A stretch of 14,522 bases of DNA, from NCBI GenBank assembly GCA_030446945.1, contig JAUJMI010000038.1:1-14522 (forward strand), in the 5' to 3' direction. The translations under genes and the position numbers were made by a program. The notes beneath the pieces are model-generated. The model searched no databases. It was not told the DNA's origin and saw only the letters and a list, made by a program, of their open reading frames with translations. The DNA comes from Longimicrobium sp. Its GTDB lineage: Bacteria; Gemmatimonadota; Gemmatimonadetes; Longimicrobiales; Longimicrobiaceae. Below, in pieces: positions 7,341 to 12,452 of the stretch (the first letter of the stretch is position 1; each line of letters opens with the position of its first letter).

Positions 7341-7437
7341 TTTCACGCAGAGACGCGGAGGGGAAAGAGAGGACACAGAGGAACAGCATGAACTCTTCTC
7401 TCCTTGCTGTTTCCTCCGGGTCTCTGTGTGCGGCGAG
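7341..7437. repeat. CTCTGCGTGAAA-type intergenic repeat
   Basis: On the - strand the right part reads CTCTGTGTCC, then CGTCTCTGCGTGAAA (toward 7341), a purine/pyrimidine-biased run common in intergenic repeats of several phyla. Internally, GAGGAACAGCA (7378-7388) pairs with TGCTGTTTCCTC (7405-7416) with one bulge, and ACACAGAG (7373-7380) can alternatively pair with CTCTGTGT (7422-7429). It lies just past the stop of the P1 peptidase gene, so it may also form that transcript's 3' end. Confidence 0.45.
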
Positions 7438-7445
7438 GTTGACGT

Positions 7446-8621
7446 TCAGCGTGGCGGGATGGTCTCGTTCCAGCGCAGCGCATTGTAGCGGCGAAGGATG
7501 TCCAGGGTGCGGTCGAGCGGGAGCGCCTCCACCGTGTTGCCGCGCGAGCGCACGGTCGTGGCGCGGAAGAGCGAGTTGAGGATCGCCTCCTCGGTGGCCT
7601 CGGCGGCGGCCTGGAAGAGGGGCGAGAGGGCGTCGTTGGGGAGCTCGGCGGTGGCGGCGGGCGCGGTGCCGGCGCGGCGCCTCACGGTGGCGGCGGTGGA
7701 GAAGGCGATGACGTAGTCGCCGGAGCCGTTGGTCATGCTGGCGCCCGTGCGAGCGAGGCCGCTGAGGGCGCGGCGGGCGACGCGGTCCAGGTTGCGCGCA
7801 TCTACCGGCGCGTCGGTGGCCAGGACGATCATGATGCTCCCGTCGGCGCGGTCCTCGTGCACCGGTGGGATGGCGGCCAGCTCGCGCTGAAAGGCGAAGC
7901 GCCCCAGCTCGCGCCCCACCGGCGCGCCGTTGATGGTGAGCACACCGCCGAAGTTGCTCTGCACCAGCACGCCGACCGTGTAGCCCCCCAGCGACGCCGG
8001 CAGCCTGCGCGAGCTGGTGCCGATCCCGCCCGTCCACCCGAACGCCACCGTCCCCGCCCCGGCGCCGACGGAGCCCTCCTCCACCGGCCCCGCCGACGCG
8101 CTCTCCAGCGCGCGCACCACGTGCTCCGGGCGGATGGGGCGCGCGCGGATGTCGTTGAGCGTGCCGTCGTTTGTCTCGCCGGCCACGGGGTTGATGGAGC
8201 GGACGTCCTCCATCCCGGGCTGCGCCAGAAGCCACCCCGCCATCGCGTCCGCCGCGCGCCACACGCAGAGTGTGCAGGTGAGGAGGATGGGCGTCTCCAG
8301 CTCGCCCAGCTCGCGCACCTGCGTGAAGCCCAGCAGCTTGCCGAAGCCGTTCCCCACGTGGATCGACGCCGGGACGCGCTCCCGGAACAGGTTGCCCGCG
8401 TGCGGCAGGATGGCGGTGACGCCGGTGCGCACCGAGTCGCCTTCGCTCACCGTCACCTGCCCGACGCGCACTCCCTCCACGTCAGTGATGGCGTTGGCGG
8501 GCCCGGTGGGGAGGATGCCCACCACCACACCGGCCTCGCGTGCGCGCGGGCGCTGCGCGGATGAAGGTATGGCGCCCATCAGCGCCAGGAGCAGGACGAG
8601 GGCATGCGCGGAGGGGGTCAC
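7446..8621 (-). CDS. P1 family (DmpA/BapA-like) self-processing peptidase, exported
   Basis: This 391-residue protein has a signal peptide: a hydrophobic core at 7-19 and a likely cleavage site after SSA (20-22). The mature part matches the DmpA/BapA aminopeptidase family: GILPTGPANAITDVEGVRVG (35-54), ETNDGTLND (149-157), VLVQSNFGG (218-226) and DGSIMIVLATDAP (260-272). By family analogy, the precursor would cut itself between G261 and S262, making S262 the N-terminal nucleophile of the small subunit. N223 matches the conserved Asn of the active site. Family members release N-terminal residues from peptides, or from beta-peptides. The substrate here cannot be told. Start is GTG at 8619-8621 without a clear Shine-Dalgarno, kept because it gives a complete signal peptide. 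A good -35/-10 pair lies 39-67 nt upstream. Confidence 0.92.
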   Translation of the reverse strand: MTPSAHALVLLLALMGAIPSSAQRPRAREAGVVVGILPTGPANAITDVEGVRVGQVTVSEGDSVRTGVTAILPHAGNLFRERVPASIHVGNGFGKLLGFTQVRELGELETPILLTCTLCVWRAADAMAGWLLAQPGMEDVRSINPVAGETNDGTLNDIRARPIRPEHVVRALESASAGPVEEGSVGAGAGTVAFGWTGGIGTSSRRLPASLGGYTVGVLVQSNFGGVLTINGAPVGRELGRFAFQRELAAIPPVHEDRADGSIMIVLATDAPVDARNLDRVARRALSGLARTGASMTNGSGDYVIAFSTAATVRRRAGTAPAATAELPNDALSPLFQAAAEATEEAILNSLFRATTVRSRGNTVEALPLDRTLDILRRYNALRWNETIPPR

Positions 8622-8659
8622 GGGCTCGGGAGGGGTGCGGGGGCCGATGGGTGTGCCGC

Positions 8660-8688
8660 ATCTTGCTCCGGGGCCGGCGCGGTGTCAA
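8660..8688 (-). promoter_or_regulatory. probable promoter of the P1 peptidase gene
   Basis: On the - strand, a perfect TTGACA (8688 down to 8683) is followed after exactly 17 nt by CAAGAT (8665 down to 8660), a 3/6 match to TATAAT. Transcription would begin near 8653, leaving a leader of about 30 nt before the GTG. This is the best sigma-70-like site in the window. A perfect -35 with ideal spacing in such GC-rich DNA makes it credible, although the -10 is weak. Confidence 0.5.
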
Positions 8689-8750
8689 GCGCGCCCACCC
8701 CCGCTCGTTCCTCGGGCGGAACCTCTTTGCCCGGCGCGGGTGCCGCGTAG

Positions 8751-8771
8751 GGGCGCGATTCATCGCCGCCC
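8751..8771. repeat. TTCA-loop palindrome, imperfect
   Basis: GGGCGCGA (8751-8758), loop TTCA (8759-8762), then TCG-C-CGCCC (8763-8771) form an eight-pair stem with one bulged C. The sequence differs by only a few bases from the palindrome at 12408-12427 and shares the TTCA loop with 12-31. It sits in the 353-nt gap between the P1 peptidase and aldo/keto reductase genes (8622-8974), which has no convincing gene. Confidence 0.5.
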
Positions 8772-8819
8772 GTGCTCGACGCCGCTCCACCGCTCGTCAT
8801 CCACACCCATGCGTCGTAG

Positions 8820-8851
8820 GGGCAGACCTGCGTGTACCTGCGTGTCTGCCC
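8820..8851. repeat. hairpin with tandem decamer in its loop
   Basis: GGGCAGAC (8820-8827) pairs with GTCTGCCC (8844-8851). Inside, the decamer ACCTGCGTGT occurs twice in tandem (8826-8835 and 8836-8845). It is preceded by CGTAG, as is the palindrome at 8751 (GCGTAG), suggesting related insertions of a repeat family into the same gap. No coding or U-tract signal accompanies it. Confidence 0.45.
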
Positions 8852-8871
8852 ACCCCTGCCCCCACTTCGAC

Positions 8872-8960
8872 CGCCGCCCCTGCGCACCCATGCACGCAAA
8901 CAGCCCCTCCCCCAGGTGGTTATTGGGGGAGGGCAGCGAGGGATGAGCGGGGAGAGGGCC
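8872..8960 (-). repeat. intergenic hairpin repeat, copy 2 (inverted)
   Basis: Read on the - strand this starts GGCCCTCTCCCC (8960-8949), continues to a 10-bp stem, CCCTCCCCCA with TGGGGGAGGG (8905-8914 and 8924-8933 on +), and ends GCGTGCATGGGTGCG (toward 8882). The module order is that of copy 1 at 6339-6428 in reverse orientation. It begins 14 nt beyond the stop of the aldo/keto reductase gene, so it could also serve as that transcript's 3' structure. Confidence 0.65.
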
Positions 8961-8974
8961 TGCGATGCTGCCTA

Positions 8975-10075
8975 TCAGTCCCCCACCGCGGCCAGCTCCG
9001 CGCGCGCGGCCGGGTACTCGTCGCCGTCGTAGCGGTAGGGCGGGCCAAAGGGCTCACCCTCGCGCTGCATGGTGCCTTTGTAGCGCATGTGGTCCTCGTG
9101 CACGCCGAAGTTGGTGCGCTGCAGCCCGGCGATCCGCGACAGGACGTCGCTCGCCAGGTCGGGGAGATCGGAGGCGGCGGCGAACTCCTCCAGCTGCTCC
9201 ACGTTGTAGATGTTGGGTAGCGTCGTCATCACGGCCGGCGAGGCGAGGAGCCACTTCAGCGACGCCTGCCCGAGCGTCATCCCGCGCCCCTCGTGCAGGA
9301 ACCGGAGCGACTCCAGCTTCTGGAGTCCGTTGATCAGCCAGCTGCGCGGACGGTGGCGGCGGTGGTCGTTCTTGGCGAACTCCGTCTCGGCCGTGTACTT
9401 CCCCTCCAGCATCCCGGAGGAGTGCGTCACGCGTACCTGGATCCCCGTGCGGCCGCTCTGCTCGGCGGCCTCGGTGAGGATCTGGCCGGGAAAGGGCTCC
9501 AGGATGTTGTTGATGAGCTGGAGGTTCTGCGCGCGGCGCTCGCGGATCAGGTCCAGCCCCTCGAACAGGTAGCCGTTGGACGGCCCCAGCGCCCCGCCCC
9601 ATGCGCGGATCTTCCCCTCCCGCCGCAGCGTCTCCAGCGTCTCCCAGATGCCGTCGTCGGGGACGTGCTCCTCGTGCGCGTTGTGGTAGGAGACGACGTC
9701 GATCACATCCGTCCCCAGCCGCTTCAGCGACTCCTCGACCGCAAAGCGCAGGTACTGCGGGTCGGCGCTGTGGGGGATCTCCTGCTGGCCGCGGCGCGCG
9801 TCGGGGTGGCTGTAGAAGTCGTAGCCCACCTTGGTGGTGATGACCACCCGGTCGCGCCGGTCACCAAAGGCGCGGCGCAGCAGCTCGTCCGCGCGCCCGT
9901 TGCCGTAGGTGTCCGCCGAGTCGAAAAGGGTGATCCCCAGGTCGTGCGCGCGGTGCAGCATCGCGACCGCCTCTTGGTCCGTGAACTCGCCCCACCACCC
10001 CGCGGCGAGGGTCCACAGCCCGAATCCCACCTCGCTGACGGTGATGTCGGTGCCCGGATAAGTACGGTACTTCAT
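8975..10075 (-). CDS. aldo/keto reductase
   Basis: This 366-residue NAD(P)H-dependent oxidoreductase has the (beta/alpha)8 AKR fold, probably cytoplasmic. The N-terminus MKYRTYPGTDITVSEVGFG is typical of the family. The catalytic tetrad can be read as D52 and Y57 (FDSADTYGNG), K82 (TTKVGY) and H131 (VVSYHNAH). SLKRLGTDVIDVV (116-128) and the AWGGALGP strand fit the family. The C-terminus extends past the usual barrel with a polar, Tyr/Pro-rich tail (about 325-366) of unknown role. The substrate cannot be assigned. The start is supported by GGAG 6 nt before the ATG at 10073-10075. It follows purF on the same strand, but a hairpin and a candidate promoter lie between them, so it is probably transcribed separately. 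Confidence 0.93.
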   Translation of the reverse strand: MKYRTYPGTDITVSEVGFGLWTLAAGWWGEFTDQEAVAMLHRAHDLGITLFDSADTYGNGRADELLRRAFGDRRDRVVITTKVGYDFYSHPDARRGQQEIPHSADPQYLRFAVEESLKRLGTDVIDVVSYHNAHEEHVPDDGIWETLETLRREGKIRAWGGALGPSNGYLFEGLDLIRERRAQNLQLINNILEPFPGQILTEAAEQSGRTGIQVRVTHSSGMLEGKYTAETEFAKNDHRRHRPRSWLINGLQKLESLRFLHEGRGMTLGQASLKWLLASPAVMTTLPNIYNVEQLEEFAAASDLPDLASDVLSRIAGLQRTNFGVHEDHMRYKGTMQREGEPFGPPYRYDGDEYPAARAELAAVGD

Positions 10076-10123
10076 CGTGAGCTCCTATGTGGCGTCCGGC
10101 TGTCAGCTCTGTACCGGCCAGCG

Positions 10124-10152
10124 TGAATACGAGGATTCGAGTGAAGCCTCAA
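10124..10152 (-). promoter_or_regulatory. possible promoter of the aldo/keto reductase gene
   Basis: On the - strand, TTGAGG (10152 down to 10147) and TATTCA (10129 down to 10124) are 17 nt apart, which predicts a leader of about 40 nt. Matches are 4/6 and 3/6. A perfect 9-bp inverted repeat, CAATCGGCC (10194-10202) with GGCCGATTG (10250-10258), lies upstream and might bind a regulator, but a 47-nt spacing makes that uncertain. Confidence 0.33.
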
Positions 10153-10294
10153 GAATGCTGGTCCCCGGGCGCGGCGGCAAGCCCGAAAACCCCCAATCGG
10201 CCCCGAGCGACTGAACTTAGCCTCAGATCGTGCGCCCTGTTCGCGAGGAGGCCGATTGCGAGCATCCTCTCCGTGCCGCGGTCGTGGAATGGAA

Positions 10295-10335
10295 CGCGCC
10301 CCCGGCCGCAAAACCGGCGGCAGGGGCGCGGTTTT
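10295..10335. terminator. GC-rich stem-loop after purF
   Basis: CGCGCCCC-CG-GCCGC (10295-10309) pairs with GCGGC-A-GGGGCGCG (10317-10330), giving 8 + 5 pairs around a small internal loop. It lies 21 nt past the purF stop codon, the usual place for a terminator of a - strand gene. The T-run (GTTTTCT, 10331-10337) follows it on the + strand, the opposite of what purF needs. It may stop antisense transcription, or work as a bidirectional structure. Confidence 0.45.
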
Positions 10336-10351
10336 CTCCAACGATCGGGGC

Positions 10352-11737
10352 CTAGCAGTGCGAGCTCATCGCGTAGCCGCGTTCCTGGTCCACGAGCGGC
10401 GCCCGGTAGTCGCCGCTGAAACAGGCGGTGCAGAAGCTGCCGGCGTCGCTCACCGTGTCCAGCATCCCCTCGGAAGAGAGGTAGCCGAGCGAGTCGACGC
10501 CGAGGTAGGCGGCGATCTCGTCCGGGGTGCGGTTGGCGGCGATCAGCTCCGCCTTGGTAGGCATGTCGATGCCGTAGAAGCACGGGTGGCGCACGGGGGG
10601 CGAGGCGAGGCGGAAGTGCACCTCATTGGCGCCGGCCTCGCGCAGCATGTTCACCAACCCGCGGCTGGTGGTGCCGCGAACGAGCGAGTCGTCCACCACC
10701 ACTACGCGCTTGCCGGCCAGGATCTCGCGCACGGCGTTGTACTTCATCCTCACCTTGAAGTCGCGGCCCGCCTGCGACGGCTCGATGAAGGTGCGGCCCA
10801 CGTAGTGGTTGCGGATCAGCCCCAGCTCGAACGGGATTCCGCTCTGCTCCGCGTACCCCAGCGCCGCCGAGTTGGCGGAGTCGGGGACGGAGATGACGAT
10901 GTCCGCGTCGGCGGGGTGCTCGTCGGCCAGGCGGCGGCCGAAGTCGCGGCGGGCGCGGTCCACCGAGTAGCCCCACAGCCGCGTGTCCGGCCGGGCGAAG
11001 TACACCAGCTCGAAGATGCACGGCTGCATCTCCCCCTCGGGGCGCAACGGGCGGAGGCGGGTCAGCTCGTTGCCGCGGATGCACAGGACCTCGCCGGGCT
11101 CCACGTCGCGCAGGAAGCGGGCGCCCATGATGTCCAGCGCGCAGCTCTCCGAGGCCACCACGATCCCGCCCCCCGGCAGGTGCCCGAGCACCAGCGGGCG
11201 GTAGCCGAACGGGTCGCGCGCGGCGTACAGCGTGTCGTTCACCGTGATCAGCAGCGAGAACGCGCCGGTGAGCTGCGACAGCGCGTCGTCGATCTGCGCC
11301 TCCACCCCCTGGCGCTGCGAACGGGCGATCAGGTGGACGATCACCTCGCTGTCGATGGTGCTCTGGAAAAGGGCGCCCTCCTTCACCAGCCGAGCACGCA
11401 GCTCGTTGGCGTTGGTGAGGTTGCCGTTGTGGGTGAGGGCAAGGTCTCCCTCGCGGTACACCACGCGGATCGGCTGCGAGTTCTTGAGCCCCGCGCCCCC
11501 GGCAGTGGAGTAGCGGATGTGCCCCATCGCCACCTCACCGGGAAGCCCGGAGAGCACTTTCTCGTTGAATCCCTCGGAGACGAGCCCCGGCGCGCGGTGG
11601 CGGTGGCTGACGCCGCGGATCCGGTCGTACGTCGCGATCCCCGCGGCTTCCTGGCCGCGGTGCTGGAGCGAGTACATCCCCAGGTAAACGAGCTTCGCGG
11701 CCTCGGGCGTGCCGGAGACCGCTACGATTCCACACAT
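10352..11737 (-). CDS. purF: amidophosphoribosyltransferase (EC 2.4.2.14)
   Basis: The 461-residue enzyme carries out the committed first step of purine synthesis: glutamine plus PRPP to 5-phosphoribosylamine. The N-terminal glutamine amidotransferase domain starts MCGIVAV, so the nucleophile is Cys2, exposed on removal of Met, with no propeptide. Other glutaminase motifs are LQHRGQEAAGI (25-35) and THNGNLTN (102-109). The PRPP loop is VVVVDDSLVRGTTSRG (345-360). C240, C386, C436 and C439 match the four ligands of the [4Fe-4S] cluster of Bacillus-type PurF, which the E. coli enzyme lacks. The ATG at 11735-11737 is fixed by the need for Cys at position 2. The Shine-Dalgarno is weak (GAGG, 12 nt away). 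It lies downstream of purL with a DinB-like gene in between. A strong stem-loop follows its stop. Confidence 0.97.
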   Translation of the reverse strand: MCGIVAVSGTPEAAKLVYLGMYSLQHRGQEAAGIATYDRIRGVSHRHRAPGLVSEGFNEKVLSGLPGEVAMGHIRYSTAGGAGLKNSQPIRVVYREGDLALTHNGNLTNANELRARLVKEGALFQSTIDSEVIVHLIARSQRQGVEAQIDDALSQLTGAFSLLITVNDTLYAARDPFGYRPLVLGHLPGGGIVVASESCALDIMGARFLRDVEPGEVLCIRGNELTRLRPLRPEGEMQPCIFELVYFARPDTRLWGYSVDRARRDFGRRLADEHPADADIVISVPDSANSAALGYAEQSGIPFELGLIRNHYVGRTFIEPSQAGRDFKVRMKYNAVREILAGKRVVVVDDSLVRGTTSRGLVNMLREAGANEVHFRLASPPVRHPCFYGIDMPTKAELIAANRTPDEIAAYLGVDSLGYLSSEGMLDTVSDAGSFCTACFSGDYRAPLVDQERGYAMSSHC

Positions 11738-11809
11738 GCCGTTTGCATCCTCGGTGTCCGTGTCCTTTCGCCGTGGCCCTTGCGTACACCACTGCGCCGC
11801 CGGTGTGCG

Positions 11810-12304
11810 CTAGCGGTGGGGATCGTGCGCGGGCGGCTGAACGATCTGCCGCAACGCGCCCAGGTGATAGGCGCAGTGCGCGACGATCGCCATGGCGGCG
11901 GCCAGCGCTTCCGCGTCCCATTCCGTGCGGGCGGCGAGCTGGGCGCGCGCGGCGTCGTAGTCGCTGCGCAGCGATGCGCGGAGCCCCGCCCACCCGCGCT
12001 CGTCCACGCTGGAGACGGCCCAGCTCTCGGCCCAGTTCACCTTTGGCTGCTCACCGCGGAGCTGCGCCGCGCTCACGCGCAGGCTGAACGCCAGGTGCGA
12101 CGTGTGCGCCGCCGCGCTGCGCCGCCCCGGCCCAGGCGCGCGCGAGGCCTCCTGCGGCGTGAGCGCGGCCAGCGTGCCAAAGGTCCCCGAGTCCGGCGCG
12201 TTGCTCACGAACCACGTCGAGCGCGGATCCCCGGGCCCCTCGAACGCTTCCGCCAGCAGCTCCAGCACCGCCCCGATCCCCGTCATGATCTGAAGTTCTT
12301 GCAT
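11810..12304 (-). CDS. DinB-like metal-binding four-helix protein
   Basis: From the chosen start, the product has 164 residues (MQELQIMTGIGAVLELL). It resembles the DinB/YfiT-like superfamily: helical, with a first histidine pair HTSH (H67, H70) and a late AHCAYHLGALRQ motif whose H143 and H147 form the HxxxH metal site. Relatives include thiol-dependent transferases and many uncharacterised proteins, so the reaction is unknown. The same frame is open up to an ATG at 12361 and another at 12325. The one at 12325 is the reverse complement of the GTCAT end of an intergenic repeat, so I prefer 12304, where a purine-rich AGGAAAGGGAAAG precedes the ATG. It lies between purL and purF on the same strand, 72 nt before purF, probably co-transcribed with it. 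Confidence 0.75.
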   Translation of the reverse strand: MQELQIMTGIGAVLELLAEAFEGPGDPRSTWFVSNAPDSGTFGTLAALTPQEASRAPGPGRRSAAAHTSHLAFSLRVSAAQLRGEQPKVNWAESWAVSSVDERGWAGLRASLRSDYDAARAQLAARTEWDAEALAAAMAIVAHCAYHLGALRQIVQPPAHDPHR

Positions 12305-12320
12305 TCTTTCCCTTTCCTTT

Positions 12321-12379
12321 GTCATCCTGAGAGAGCCGCGCACCCCGGGCCCGCCGCTCACGCGCGTCCCCAGTATGAC
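12321..12379. repeat. GTCAT...ATGAC intergenic repeat
   Basis: The element begins GTCATCCTGAGAGAGCCGCG (12321-12340) and ends CCCAGTATGAC (12369-12379), with terminal inverted pentamers GTCAT/ATGAC. Elements starting GTCATNCTGAG and ending in CAGNATGAC are familiar as dispersed intergenic repeats in several environmental phyla (from memory). It separates purL from the DinB-like gene and overlaps the longest possible reading of the latter, which is why the shorter start was chosen. Confidence 0.5.
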
Positions 12380-12407
12380 GCACCAGGGGGTGCGGCCGCA
12401 CCCGCAG

Positions 12408-12427
12408 GGGCGCGTTTCATCGCGCCC
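12408..12427. repeat. TTCA-loop palindrome
   Basis: GGGCGCG (12408-12414) and CGCGCCC (12421-12427) form a perfect 7-bp stem around TTTCAT. It closely matches the palindrome at 8751-8771. It lies 26 nt past the purL stop codon, so it may double as a 3' structure for purL. Confidence 0.5.
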
Positions 12428-12452
12428 GCCGCCGGCGCTACGCCGACCCTGG

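Noticed and set aside
8622..8974. A gene in the 353-nt gap between the P1 peptidase and aldo/keto reductase
   Set aside because: Open frames there cross palindromic repeats, have no family resemblance and run into neighbouring genes in the wrong frame. The gap is explained by a promoter and three repeats.
10194..10258. A 9-bp inverted repeat as a definite operator
   Set aside because: The arms are 47 nt apart and in GC-rich DNA such a match can arise by chance. It is mentioned only as a possibility under the promoter entry.
10072..10341. An 89-codon frame on the - strand between purF and the aldo/keto reductase
   Set aside because: It overlaps the stem-loop after purF and the candidate promoter and ribosome binding site of the reductase, and its Arg/Pro/Ser-rich product has no recognisable motif.
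12305..12361. An upstream start for the DinB-like gene at 12361 or 12325
   Set aside because: The extra residues would be encoded by a GTCAT...ATGAC intergenic repeat, and a purine-rich ribosome binding site precedes the ATG at 12304.
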